DNA of 64,000 nt from assembly GCF_900094575.1 (NCBI RefSeq), contig NZ_FMAE01000002.1, forward strand, positions 496,001 through 560,000, in the 5' to 3' direction. Source of the DNA: Bradyrhizobium yuanmingense. GTDB lineage: Bacteria > Pseudomonadota > Alphaproteobacteria > Rhizobiales > Xanthobacteraceae. Position 1 is the first letter of the stretch. Every line of letters starts with the position of its first letter. Under the pieces are notes generated by a model. The model was not told the origin of the DNA and did not search any database. It saw only the letters and a program-made list of their open reading frames with translations. This document shows positions 15,462-23,824 of the stretch, piece by piece. The translations under genes were made by a program, and so were the position numbers.

Positions 15462-15662
15462 ATGCCGACTCAACGGTCCCCAGGACAATCCTTGACATTC
15501 GAATACCGCCTCGCGCAGGAGGCGATCAACCTCCGCTTACAGGCGAAGGGGATGCCCGCTGGCGTCCGCCGCACGGAGCTTCTGCGAAAGGCCAGGCAGA
15601 TCGATGCTGCCGGAGAGGTCAACAAGTGGCTGACCTCGCCGGGACTACAGCCGCCATCTTGA
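15462..15662 (+). CDS. Small helical protein (LAQEAINLRLQAKGMPAGVRR type)
   Basis: 66 residues from ATG 15462, after the leader's agcggagcg. EYRLAQEAINLRLQAKGMPA, RRTELLRKARQIDAAGEVNK and WLTSPGLQPP form a family common in Bradyrhizobium: two helices and a short proline-rich tail. No signal peptide and no catalytic motif. Function unknown. An intrinsic terminator follows 100 bp downstream. Confidence 0.65.
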   Translation: MPTQRSPGQSLTFEYRLAQEAINLRLQAKGMPAGVRRTELLRKARQIDAAGEVNKWLTSPGLQPPS

Positions 15663-15761
15663 ATTTGGGCCTCGCTTTTGTCCGACCTGATGAACTTCAG
15701 CATGCCACGAGAAGACCAACCTTTATCGGGATTTTACTCTCACCCTCCCGAGGCTGTTAAT

Positions 15762-15800
15762 CCGCCGCCTGCGCTTTTATTTAAGCGGGCGGCGTTTTTC
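15762..15800 (+). terminator. Intrinsic terminator
   Basis: cgccgcctgcgctt pairs with aagcgggcggcg (one bulge) around a ttattt loop, followed by tttttc. It is well placed to end transcription of the 66-aa gene. Confidence 0.75.
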
Positions 15801-15897
15801 TTTGCGCGCACCGTCAAGGGGCTGATCCCGATTCCTTTGGCTTTCTAGGAACGCCGCTGTGAGAATAGCTTTAAGCTTAATCACCTTTTCGGATCCC

Positions 15898-15953
15898 TAG
15901 GCTACGTATCGGCTGAGAGCTGGTTGCTCCCGCCCGCAAGCCGCTGGATGCAT
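15898..15953 (+). promoter_or_regulatory. Shared leader element, copy C
   Basis: taggct (15898-15903), tcggctgagag (15909-15919) and gctcccgc (15926-15933) occur in the same order as in copies A and B but without the gtaggcg segment. A perfect Shine-Dalgarno partner for gctccc is not visible here; ctgga before the ATG at 15954 pairs only weakly. It is the most divergent member. Confidence 0.35.
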
Positions 15954-16115
15954 ATGTGCAAAAAGTGCGACCAGATAAACAACGAGATTGAACAGTTCCG
16001 CAGGTTGATAGCACCGGAAATGGACGCGCTTAGCTTGGCGATGATCCGATGCGCAATCGAATTGCTAGAAGATGATAAGGCGGCCTTTAAGTGCCGCGGG
16101 AGCGCGCGCAACTAG
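15954..16115 (+). CDS. 53-aa small protein with an N-terminal CxxC
   Basis: Start ATG 15954 gives MCKKCDQINNEIEQFRRLIA, a form seen in small rhizobial proteins that begin MCxKC followed by two helices. The in-frame ATG at 15924 lies inside the leader and is less likely. CxxC may bind a metal, but there is no second pair. Function unknown. Confidence 0.5.
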   Translation: MCKKCDQINNEIEQFRRLIAPEMDALSLAMIRCAIELLEDDKAAFKCRGSARN

Positions 16116-16268
16116 GTGCGCCCTCCGTTCGCAATCTTAGTCGATGTCGCCTCTTGGCCCGTGGCGGCCAAGGCCGCCCGCCGCCTAGACGTCGGCTGTG
16201 AGGGGTAGACCGGGACGCAACCGAGATCAGGCCCAAGACTCGTCTCTCGGCCTGTGCTATCGAAGCCA

Positions 16269-16712
16269 ATGAGAGCAATTTCAGTCACATGTTTGGTCCT
16301 GATCTGGGCCACCTCGGCAGCGGCCCAAACGGCGGCGCGACAGCAGCCTCAGCACGGCATTGTTTCGCGGCAGGCTATTGCAGGAATGACAATGAGCTTC
16401 TCGTTTCTAAGCTCAAGGCCCTGCGTTAGCCTCTTCGATAATCCAGAAATCCGACTTAAGGACGTTCCGCAGGGAGCGGCTTCAATCCTTGTGCAGCTTA
16501 CCCAAGCTGATCACGAATACGGCGGCCAGGAAGTGCCCCTGCCAAAGAACGGCATCCTTGCGGCTGGCGCTCTTCGGACGTTCGGACCTTGCAACCCCGG
16601 TGTCTACCAATATGAGGTGACCGTTAAGTCGGCTGCTGGGGAAGTACTGGGACGGGCGCGGCAATCGCGTTCGTTCCCCGATGATATCGAATCCAAAGCG
16701 CCGTCGAACTAG
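16269..16712 (+). CDS. Exported PEBP-like protein
   Basis: 147 residues from ATG 16269. The signal peptide MRAISVTCLVLIWATSAAAQ precedes a mature domain with FSFLSSRPCVSLFDNPEI, LKDVPQGAASILVQLTQAD and GALRTFGPCNPGVYQYEVTV, resembling the core of YbhB/PEBP-like proteins (P-x-Y/D-H and GPCxPG motifs). The family binds small anionic or lipid ligands; its periplasmic role here is unknown. Two cysteines may pair. Not linked to an obvious operon. Confidence 0.6.
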   Translation: MRAISVTCLVLIWATSAAAQTAARQQPQHGIVSRQAIAGMTMSFSFLSSRPCVSLFDNPEIRLKDVPQGAASILVQLTQADHEYGGQEVPLPKNGILAAGALRTFGPCNPGVYQYEVTVKSAAGEVLGRARQSRSFPDDIESKAPSN

Positions 16713-16921
16713 CTACCCTGCAGGGGAGAACGATTGGCCAGCTATCAAGCCATAGCGGACCTCGCGATTCTAAGGGTTCACTGTCGCTTGCACCCCAGGA
16801 GCAAACCCTTTGCTTATAGTTTCGCGACCAATACGCGCGCGAGGACGGCACAGAAGCGGCAAAGTCCGCAAGATCAGCAGCATTGACATGGTAGAGATCG
16901 GTCAACCCTCGTACTGACAAT

Positions 16922-16940
16922 CTCATGCAATCTGCATGAG
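16922..16940. promoter_or_regulatory. Palindromic operator before the RHH gene
   Basis: ctcatgca-atc-tgcatgag is a perfect 8-bp-arm palindrome that overlaps the ribosome binding site (gagga) of the ribbon-helix-helix gene at 16949. This is the layout expected for autorepression by a small RHH protein. Confidence 0.55.
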
Positions 16941-16948
16941 GACGATCA

Positions 16949-17356
16949 ATGGACGACCCCGCCACATTCGAGCAACTGATCCAATTTCGTGCCCCTGCGA
17001 ACCTGTCAAAGGCGATCGACAGGGCCGCGAGCCAGCGTTGCCAATCAAAATCGGACTACATCAGACAAGCGTTGGTCGACCGCCTCCAGGCGGACGGCGG
17101 CTCTCCTCTCGGCGAGCAGCAGTATTGCTTGGTCCGGGGCGGCGAGCTGATCACCACCAGCTTTAAGACCTCCAAGGCCGACATTGACCGCGTTGGCGGC
17201 GATGCAGCTTGGCTTCCGATCGAGAACGAGGACACCGAGCCCTTCGACCCCGCCAAGCACTGGCGGTTGAAGCCGCTGCCCCTTCGCCTGGATTCCACGC
17301 GCGGCATCGTGGTGCGGACCTATCCCGTCATTGCCAAGTGTCAGGAGCACGCATGA
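16949..17356 (+). CDS. Ribbon-helix-helix protein with a phage-tail-type C-terminal domain
   Basis: 135 residues. Residues 8-45 (LIQFRAPANLSKAIDRAASQ, then SKSDYIRQALVDRL) form an RHH_1/CopG-like DNA-binding domain. The rest (QQYCLVRGGELITTSFKTSK, AAWLPIENEDTEPFDPAKHW and VVRTYPVIAKCQEHA) resembles small proteins that sit beside tail genes in alphaproteobacterial phages. The combination looks like a domain fusion. It overlaps the collar gene by ATGA, and its own operator is just upstream. Confidence 0.65.
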   Translation: MDDPATFEQLIQFRAPANLSKAIDRAASQRCQSKSDYIRQALVDRLQADGGSPLGEQQYCLVRGGELITTSFKTSKADIDRVGGDAAWLPIENEDTEPFDPAKHWRLKPLPLRLDSTRGIVVRTYPVIAKCQEHA

Positions 17357-18354
17357 CCGGCGTTGCATGGTGGTCCCAGACGGCGGCGAACAACGCGACC
17401 TATGACCCCAGTCTGTCGTGGGCTGAGGGCATGGCGCCCAGCAGCGTGAACGACAGCGCACGGGCCATGATGGCCTCCACGAAGAAGTGGGCCGATGACA
17501 TCGCAGGCGCGACCGTCACGGGGGGCAGTAGCACGGCCTACACGTTATCGACCTTCCAGAGCTTCGACACGTTGGCCCGCCTCAACGGGCAGGTGGTTGG
17601 CTTCACGCCGCATGCCACAAATGGCGCGACCGTGACACTCAACGTTGACGGTCTCGGAGCGAAGCCGCTTCGCTCGGCTCCATCCGTCGAACTCCCGGCT
17701 GGTGTTATTGTGCAGGGCACTCCCTACGTTGCGGTCTACAACAGCAGCGATGCGGCTTTCTACCTGCAAAACTTCTACGGCAATCCGTACAATGTGCCCA
17801 TTGGCGGCATCATGCCCTATGCGGGAGCGACCGCGCCCAATTCGAATTTCGTGTTGCCCCATGGGCAGGCGATCAGCCGCTCGACCTATCCCGCTGCCTT
17901 CTCGCTGATGGGCACGACCTATGGGAGCGGGGATGGCTCGACCACGTTTAACGTGCCCGATCTTCGCGGGCGCGTCGTGGCGGGTGTCGATACGATGGGC
18001 GGCTCGGCTGCCGGTCGGCTGACCGATATAACATCTGGATTTGGCGATGTCCTTGGAGAGACCGGAGGCGCTCAAAGCGTTACACTGACCGCGTCACAAA
18101 TTCCCTCTATTACATCGACCGTTTCGACCAGCGGCACGCTGACCGGCCAGACCAACAGCTTTCTAGTTGTGCAAAATACCAGCACCACTGGCGGCGGCGG
18201 GTTCACCCTAGCAGGCAGCGTCGCGAACCAGAACATTGGTGTCTCTGTCAGCGGCTCGATGAGCGGTTCTGCGACCTCCAACAACACCAGCGGAGGAGCG
18301 CACAGCAACGTGCAGCCCACGATCGTCCTGAACTATCTTCTGAGGATCATCTGA
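17353..18354 (+). CDS. Phage tail collar/fibre protein
   Basis: 333 residues from ATG 17353. N-terminal part WAEGMAPSSVNDSARAMMAS is a tail-attachment-like motif; a collar domain (pfam07484 type) follows at residues about 153-220: GGIMPYAGATAPNSNF, LPHGQAISRSTYPAAFSLMG, TTFNVPDLRGRVVAGVD. A Gly/Ser/Thr-rich fibre and VQPTIVLNYLLRI close it. Such proteins form receptor-contacting tips of phage tails. No other structural gene is nearby, so this is either phage remnant or a captured adhesin-like cargo. Confidence 0.88.
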   Translation: MTGVAWWSQTAANNATYDPSLSWAEGMAPSSVNDSARAMMASTKKWADDIAGATVTGGSSTAYTLSTFQSFDTLARLNGQVVGFTPHATNGATVTLNVDGLGAKPLRSAPSVELPAGVIVQGTPYVAVYNSSDAAFYLQNFYGNPYNVPIGGIMPYAGATAPNSNFVLPHGQAISRSTYPAAFSLMGTTYGSGDGSTTFNVPDLRGRVVAGVDTMGGSAAGRLTDITSGFGDVLGETGGAQSVTLTASQIPSITSTVSTSGTLTGQTNSFLVVQNTSTTGGGGFTLAGSVANQNIGVSVSGSMSGSATSNNTSGGAHSNVQPTIVLNYLLRII

Positions 18355-18356
18355 TC

Positions 18357-19025
18357 GTGGCACGTAAGGTCAAGAAAATCGCTGCCCCTGCTAAGCAGGT
18401 ATCAGCGACATCGGCACCAGAGACCAAGGCAAACGTTGCCTATTGCCCTCCTCCGGATGAGTTCGACACCAGCGTACCTGAACTGAAGCATCTGGGTGGG
18501 TCCAAGTCAGACCAGTGGAATCTGATGCTCTGCAATCAGGTCATCAGTACCGCCTGGTACGGACGCAATCCGCAGCCCGGCAAGGATCTGGACGACAAGA
18601 GGACGGCCATTCTCGCCTTCATGGCGGGAGTGAACCCGAAGGATACGATCGAGGGCATGATGGCAGCCCAGCTCTTCGCGTCTCACGCAGCTGCCATGGA
18701 GTGCTATCGGCGAGCGATGCTCCCTGACCAGAGTGTCGAGGGCAAGCAGATGAACCTCACTCTGGCAGCCAAGCTGACGAAGGCCAATGCCGAGCAGGCC
18801 GCAGCGCTGTCGAAATACCGCGGCAAGGGTCAGCAAAAGGTCGTCGTCGAGCATGTGCACGTCTACCAGGGCGGCCAAGCGATCGTCGGACAGGTCACCC
18901 CAGGGGGGTCTATGAAGAATTTGGAGGCTCAACCCCATGCTATTGGATATGCAGAACGCTCCCCGGTGCGGTGCGAGAACGAGGCGCAGGAACGGGAAGC
19001 CCTGCCAGTCGCCGGCAATGCCTAA
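18357..19025 (+). CDS. Phage-island protein (AAMECYRRAMLPDQS family), function unknown
   Basis: 222 residues from GTG 18357, 2 bp after the collar stop. The conserved core TIEGMMAAQLFASHAAAMEC, YRRAMLPDQSVEGKQMNL and KVVVEHVHVYQGGQAIVGQV is shared by many proteins encoded next to HGG-x-GAPKGN proteins in rhizobial islands, as here. No enzyme motif. A role in DNA packaging or in host takeover has not been shown. The C-terminus overlaps the next gene by 77 bp in another frame. Confidence 0.65.
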   Translation: MARKVKKIAAPAKQVSATSAPETKANVAYCPPPDEFDTSVPELKHLGGSKSDQWNLMLCNQVISTAWYGRNPQPGKDLDDKRTAILAFMAGVNPKDTIEGMMAAQLFASHAAAMECYRRAMLPDQSVEGKQMNLTLAAKLTKANAEQAAALSKYRGKGQQKVVVEHVHVYQGGQAIVGQVTPGGSMKNLEAQPHAIGYAERSPVRCENEAQEREALPVAGNA

Positions 19026-19191
19026 CGGCCGCTGCCGGATGCATGGAGGTCTTTCGCCGGGTGCTCCGAAGGGCAACCAGAATGCGTTCAAGCACGGCCG
19101 ATATTCCGCGAGTTACATTGCGGAGCGGAGGCGGCTCACGGCATTGGTCCGGCAGATGAAGGACCTTTCCATCGCGCAGGGCGAAGCGTGA
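18949..19191 (+). CDS. HGG-x-GAPKGN-type small zinc-binding-like protein
   Basis: 80 residues from ATG 18949 (ATG 18937 is an alternative). CGARTRRRNGKPCQSPAMPN, GRCRMHGGLSPGAPKGNQNA and FKHGRYSASYIAERRRL carry the Cys/His pattern C..C..C..H followed by the HGG/GAPKGN signature. The family is common beside tail or terminase genes in alphaproteobacterial prophages and islands. It is often annotated as hypothetical; DNA or RNA binding is likely from the charge and Cys/His set. Confidence 0.7.
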   Translation: MQNAPRCGARTRRRNGKPCQSPAMPNGRCRMHGGLSPGAPKGNQNAFKHGRYSASYIAERRRLTALVRQMKDLSIAQGEA

Positions 19192-19269
19192 CCCCTTCCA
19201 AATACTAAGCCCTCCCTCTTGATCTCGCCTGCTGGTTGCGGTTGGATACTCGTTGGGGAGGGCTGGGTG

Positions 19270-19743
19270 ATGCGCGTGTTGCGATGTTTGGTGCTGTTCG
19301 CCGTCTTGAGCGGGTGCGCTACCAAGTACCAGGAGATGGGATTTACCGGCGGCGTCGCTGCTCAGCAGATCACTGCGGACACATGGCGCATTCAGTCCCG
19401 AGGTAATGCGTATACGGGCGCCGCAACCGTTCAGGATTACGTTTTGTTGAAGGCGGCCGAAACGACTCAGTCCGCCGGCGGAACGCATTTTCAGATCGTG
19501 AGCGCCGCGGACGCCAGCCGAGCCTCGACCATTGTCACACCTGGCTCCAGCACAACTACGCTCGTCGGAAATCAGGCCTTCACCACGACTTCTCCGGGGA
19601 GCGTGGACACCGTCATCAAGCCGGGCCAGGACGTATTTGTTCGAGTGCTGAAGCTGCCGCTTACGACGCCTCCTACGGCGGGTCTCTACTCAGCCGCTGA
19701 GATTATCCAATTCGTGGGATCGCGAGTTCAGCGACCGAGCTGA
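19270..19743 (+). CDS. CC0125/CC1285-type outer-membrane or periplasmic lipoprotein
   Basis: 157 residues from ATG 19270. The N-terminus MRVLRCLVLFAVLSGCATKY has an LSGC lipobox. GGVAAQQITADTWRIQSRGN, VQDYVLLKAAETTQSAGG and HFQIVSAADAS match the family named after Caulobacter CC0125/CC1285. Lipid-anchored; molecular function unknown. It ends the collar-gene cluster on the same strand but is probably transcribed separately. Confidence 0.75.
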   Translation: MRVLRCLVLFAVLSGCATKYQEMGFTGGVAAQQITADTWRIQSRGNAYTGAATVQDYVLLKAAETTQSAGGTHFQIVSAADASRASTIVTPGSSTTTLVGNQAFTTTSPGSVDTVIKPGQDVFVRVLKLPLTTPPTAGLYSAAEIIQFVGSRVQRPS

Positions 19744-19782
19744 CATCGCACGTCCGCACATGTCGCGCTTAATGGTAGTCAA

Positions 19783-20172
19783 ATGATAACGTTGGAATCA
19801 GAAGCTCTCTCAAGGGAAGCTTGGCAGTGGTTCGGAATGGGCTTAGGCGGAGCGTTTGTCATTACTATTGCCGTGATCGTCTTGTTTTTCTGGTACAGCG
19901 CATATCACGCTGAAACAGAGCAGGATGCGCTCGATCTCGGCTTTCTTGGATTGATTCTTTTACTTGTGACGATCTTTTATTTGGTGGCGTTTTCATTTCT
20001 TGTCGCCGCTTCTGCGAAGGGTCTAGACGTCAAGCTGCTTGTTGCTGCGGTCGACGCTTTCGTCCTGATTGGGAGTAAGCTCCTTGCTCCAGAGTTTCTC
20101 AGATACCTAAATGAGGAAAAAATCGGAGGGACGACGCAAAGCATCCGAAAGCAGGCTAGGAAGCGCCCGTAA
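19783..20172 (+). CDS. Two-span membrane protein of unknown function
   Basis: 129 residues. Segments VITIAVIVLFFWYSAYHA and GLILLLVTIFYLVAFSFLVAA are two transmembrane helices separated by an acidic loop (ETEQDALDL), and a basic C-terminal tail (RKQARKRP) follows. No family recognised. Its A+T content is visibly higher than in the flanks, which suggests later transfer. Confidence 0.5.
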   Translation: MITLESEALSREAWQWFGMGLGGAFVITIAVIVLFFWYSAYHAETEQDALDLGFLGLILLLVTIFYLVAFSFLVAASAKGLDVKLLVAAVDAFVLIGSKLLAPEFLRYLNEEKIGGTTQSIRKQARKRP

Positions 20173-20404
20173 TTCCAGCGGCCCTACTCCCGCCTAAAGT
20201 CGGACTGGGTCTTGCTCTCCGCTCCCCTGACGAGGACTGTAGCACATGACCTTTAGTAGGAGACGGCGAACGCAATCATTGCTTGCGGTAACGCTCCGGG
20301 GTTGTAGACTACCCTCGGGCAGGAGATATGGCGGACAGCCTTGTAGGACTTCGTCGAAATCGAGTGCCCGAAAACGCTAGGGGGCTAGCGAAAAGAGGGT
20401 CTAG

Positions 20405-21913
20405 ATGGGGCTGGAAGGACAGGGGCGCGCTGCGCAACTTGAACGGTTCCCCGTGCCGTGCGCGGGCTATTCTGGGACAGAGATCAACCGCTCGCCGCGA
20501 AGAGCTGCGATCCTCGAACATGCCGACAGGTTCGCCAGCGAGCGTGCCGATTGGCGCGAGAAGGCAGCCTTCTTCCATCGCGAAGATGAACGCTATCTGC
20601 GCTTCCTCATTCCGCCTGGAAGCCGCGTTCTTGAGATCGGGTGCGGTATTGGAGATACATTAGGCTCGCTGAGACCATCTTACGGCATCGGCATTGACTT
20701 CAGTGCGGCTCAGCTTTGCATTGCTCGGCAACGGCATCCCGACCTTATTTTCATTGAGGCCGACGTAGAGGACCCCTCCAGTTTGGCCAAGGTGGAGGGG
20801 CCTTTCGATTTCATCCTCGTGTTGGATACGATCGGCTCTCTGGACGATTGCCAAGGGTTTCTCGATCGTTTGCATGCCATTTGTAGCCGAGAGACGCGGT
20901 TGGTGATCGGCTACTTCTCGCACCTTTGGTATCCGGCATTAAGAGCGGCTGAGGCTATTGGCCTGCGGATGCCGCAGCCTGAGCAAAATGTGCTTTCGCC
21001 AGCGGATCTACGCCATCTCTCCTGGCTGGCAGATTTTGATCCCGTCAAATCCGAGCAACGGCTCCTCTCGCCCGTTTCTGTGTTCGGACTCGGTCGATTT
21101 GTGAATAGATTCCTGAGCGTACTGCCTGGCGTTCGAGCTCTGTCGCTAAGACACTACCTCGTTGCACGTTCGTTGCGTTGTAAGGGAGAAGGCGTTACGT
21201 CCGTCACGATCGTAATCCCCGCGCGCAACGAAAGAGGCAACATAGAACCCGCGGTGCAGAGGATCTCGCAGTTTTGCGAGGATATCGAGATCATCTTCAT
21301 TGAAGGTCATAGTAAAGATGGCACGTTCGAAGAGATGGAGCGGGTCAAGCAGGCCTTTCCAAGAAAGGACATCAAGGCAGTCCGGCAACCGGGCAAGGGA
21401 AAAGCCGATGCTGTCTTCTCTGCCTTCGAGATTGCGCGCGGCGACGTCCTCATGATTCTGGATGCCGATCTGACAATGCCACCGGAGCAGCTTGGTAAGT
21501 TCTATGAGACGATCCGGTCGGGTAAGGCCGAGTTCGTCAATGGTTCACGCCTGGTCTATCCGATGGACGAGGGCGCAATGCGCTTCCTTAATCTAATCGC
21601 GAACAAGGTGTTCTCTTATTTGTTCTCCTGGCTGCTTAACCAACGCTACACAGACACATTGTGCGGCACCAAAGTTTTGCGCCGCAGCGATTTTCGCCGG
21701 CTGAAGGCGGGCCGGACCTACTTCGGCGACTTCGACCCATTTGGCGATTTTGATCTGATTTTTGGAGCATCGAAACTCAACCTAAAATCTGCGGATCTTC
21801 CCATTCGTTATGTGGCAAGAAGCTATGGAGAAACTCAGATCTCGCGTTTCCGTCACGGGTGGATGTTACTCCAGATGGTTGCCTTTGCGTTTTTTAAGAT
21901 CAAAGCAATTTGA
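20405..21913 (+). CDS. SAM-methyltransferase / family 2 glycosyltransferase fusion
   Basis: 502 residues. Residues about 55-200 form a class I methyltransferase: VLEIGCGIGDTLGSL (SAM motif I), GIDFSAAQ and FDFILVLDTIGSLDD. From residue 262 a GT-A glycosyltransferase starts: SVTIVIPARNERGNIEPA, GHSKDGTFEEM, GKGKADAVFSAFE and the metal-binding ILDADLTMPPEQL. A hydrophobic tail WMLLQMVAFAFFKIKAI may anchor it. It probably makes or modifies a lipid-linked or surface glycan. The next gene starts at a TTGA overlap, so they work together. The exact start is uncertain. Confidence 0.85.
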   Translation: MGLEGQGRAAQLERFPVPCAGYSGTEINRSPRRAAILEHADRFASERADWREKAAFFHREDERYLRFLIPPGSRVLEIGCGIGDTLGSLRPSYGIGIDFSAAQLCIARQRHPDLIFIEADVEDPSSLAKVEGPFDFILVLDTIGSLDDCQGFLDRLHAICSRETRLVIGYFSHLWYPALRAAEAIGLRMPQPEQNVLSPADLRHLSWLADFDPVKSEQRLLSPVSVFGLGRFVNRFLSVLPGVRALSLRHYLVARSLRCKGEGVTSVTIVIPARNERGNIEPAVQRISQFCEDIEIIFIEGHSKDGTFEEMERVKQAFPRKDIKAVRQPGKGKADAVFSAFEIARGDVLMILDADLTMPPEQLGKFYETIRSGKAEFVNGSRLVYPMDEGAMRFLNLIANKVFSYLFSWLLNQRYTDTLCGTKVLRRSDFRRLKAGRTYFGDFDPFGDFDLIFGASKLNLKSADLPIRYVARSYGETQISRFRHGWMLLQMVAFAFFKIKAI

Positions 21914-23664
21914 GACGGAATCTTGAGGCTCTTTTGAAGTCTGAACAGTTGCCGCCCGACTCGCTTGCGAGGGCCTGGCCTGCTTACAAAGCGCTCGCCT
22001 CTATCGGCAGGAGGTGGATGACCAAAGATGCCCTCGACCGCCTGACGCCGTTCGGTTGGCGCGGCGGGCTGGCGTTCATCTTGGCGTTTTCCTTTCTCTC
22101 CTTCCTTCTCTGCGGGTACTACGTGGTCTATTGGCGTAATGCCGACATGGACTTCATGGTGATCTACAGCGCGCTTGCCCTCAACGATGGTGCTAGCCGG
22201 TCATTTTTCGACCATCCCGCCTACTTGAGTATCCTCTCGGTCCAGACTTGGTTTCGCTTGCTCCATGAGCTTCATCTACTCGATGCCTGGACGCTCTCGG
22301 CTATTCCGTCGCCATCTGATCGCAGTGCGTTTGATGCTGCAATGACCAGTGCGGTTCGCGCGGGGCGAATACTTGCAGTGCTTACAGCCAGCGCACTAGT
22401 GCTTTGCTTCGCAACACTAGCCCGCCGGATAGTATCGGATAACCGAATTGCCACTTGCGCGGCATTTGCGTTCGCCATCTCAGGTGGCGTTCAAATGCAT
22501 ATGCGCACGCTGCGCAGCGAGATGATCGCGGGTTGCTTTTGTATCCTGGCGTTAATGATCCTGATAATCGTCGCACGCCGTGGCATGGTCTGGCGACCAC
22601 TCGGGCTTGCGGCTGCGGCATCACTTTGCGTTCTAGGACTCGAGAACAAGGTTCATGCAATCTTGCTCGTGGGAGCCCTACCGGCTCTGGCCCTGCCGTT
22701 CGGAACGACCTCGAGCGCGAGCGCCCCATTCTGGCGATCTGGATCAACAGCGTGGCCAGCCGCAGCTATAGCGGCGCTGGCCGCGGCTGGCGGCCTAGCT
22801 CTAGCATGGCCGTTGATCTCCAAGGGCTTCGACCCTGCAGTAGCATCTGCTGCCGGCCTTAAACCGTTACTTTTAGGCACGTTCGGCGTTTATCAGATCA
22901 TCCTACTTGGCTGGATTTACGGCTGTATGATCAGCTTCGCCAAGCTCTGGCAGGTTAGTATCCCGGAAACCGTAGCGTCGATGTGCGCCGTCGCTGCCGG
23001 AGCTTCACTCTCCCTGCTGGCGCTCAACATCCAGTACGCCCCCGAGGACCCGGTCATAGTCCTCAATCCACTCGAGAAGATGATGGTCTATGTGGATCTA
23101 CCGGATGCCGCCGGAAGTCCTCTCGGCGCATTCGGACTGCTCCTATCTGGACTCATCGGGGTCCTACGACGCTACACGTTTATCCTCCATTCCTCGCCTC
23201 GTCCTGCCGTATTCCTAACGTGGCTTGTGATCCCTGGGATCGTTTACGCCTGGAGGCATGGAGAGAAGCAAGTAACGTATCAGGCGGGCCTCCTAATGCT
23301 TGCGGCCATCGCCATCGACTCGCTGGGTGTGCGCCGAGGGTTAAAGGTAGAGTATGTCGTTTTCACCGATCCTCTCATCATACTTGCGGGTATGTTGCTT
23401 CTCGATCGAATGAGGCACCTCCGCTTCCAGCGGTTGGCGTTTCCAATCGGCGCGGCGTTGATCGTCGCGCATATACTGATTAGCCAGGCAGAACCCGTGA
23501 AAATCGCTTTGAAGCGGAGTGGACCCGAGAACATATGTGATTGGCGGCATACCTATATGCCCCGGCTTCAGCTGCCCTTTTGCAGTAATACTTCGGAGAG
23601 GACTGGCTCTAATTTTGGCTTTGCTGCCATCCAAGTCTCAGGTCCTGCGGTCACAGCTCGGTAG
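21910..23664 (+). CDS. Polytopic membrane protein, probable GT39-like glycosyltransferase
   Basis: 584 residues from TTG 21910, overlapping the stop of the methyltransferase-glycosyltransferase gene. About ten hydrophobic segments follow an N-terminal amphipathic part; FILAFSFLSFLLCGYYVVYW and ALIVAHILISQAEP are examples. WRNADMDFMVIYSALALNDG in the first periplasmic loop carries acidic residues near TM1, as in GT-C enzymes (PMT/ArnT class). It probably transfers a sugar from polyprenyl-phosphate to a surface structure. Family is inferred from topology and context. Confidence 0.65.
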   Translation: MRRNLEALLKSEQLPPDSLARAWPAYKALASIGRRWMTKDALDRLTPFGWRGGLAFILAFSFLSFLLCGYYVVYWRNADMDFMVIYSALALNDGASRSFFDHPAYLSILSVQTWFRLLHELHLLDAWTLSAIPSPSDRSAFDAAMTSAVRAGRILAVLTASALVLCFATLARRIVSDNRIATCAAFAFAISGGVQMHMRTLRSEMIAGCFCILALMILIIVARRGMVWRPLGLAAAASLCVLGLENKVHAILLVGALPALALPFGTTSSASAPFWRSGSTAWPAAAIAALAAAGGLALAWPLISKGFDPAVASAAGLKPLLLGTFGVYQIILLGWIYGCMISFAKLWQVSIPETVASMCAVAAGASLSLLALNIQYAPEDPVIVLNPLEKMMVYVDLPDAAGSPLGAFGLLLSGLIGVLRRYTFILHSSPRPAVFLTWLVIPGIVYAWRHGEKQVTYQAGLLMLAAIAIDSLGVRRGLKVEYVVFTDPLIILAGMLLLDRMRHLRFQRLAFPIGAALIVAHILISQAEPVKIALKRSGPENICDWRHTYMPRLQLPFCSNTSERTGSNFGFAAIQVSGPAVTAR

Positions 23665-23760
23665 CTTGATCTGACGTGCATCGGAAGGATTGGCCTTCTG
23701 AGACACAAGCGAACAGGCAGCTCTGTCAAAGATACAAACATCGAAAAACCGAAGTTTCGC

Positions 23761-23792
23761 TTGCTCCGTCGGGCAAAACAGGAGTTTATAGG
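23761..23792 (+). repeat. 32-bp leader repeat before small membrane gene, copy 1
   Basis: Identical over 32 bp to 32481-32512; the core is gggcaaaacaggagtttata preceded by ttgctccgtc. Similarity continues on both sides (gaagtttcgc/gaaattttgg before; cgctggct after), and the copies precede paralogous genes at nearly equal distance. ctcc and ggag inside it can pair. It may be a promoter/leader or an element end. Confidence 0.7.
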
Positions 23793-23824
23793 ACGCTGGC
23801 TTCAATCAAGAGAGGACCAGTGCA

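Noticed and set aside
16949..19191. Complete prophage
   Set aside because: Only a tail collar protein and associated small families are seen; no terminase, portal, capsid, tail tube or lysis genes were recognised in the island.
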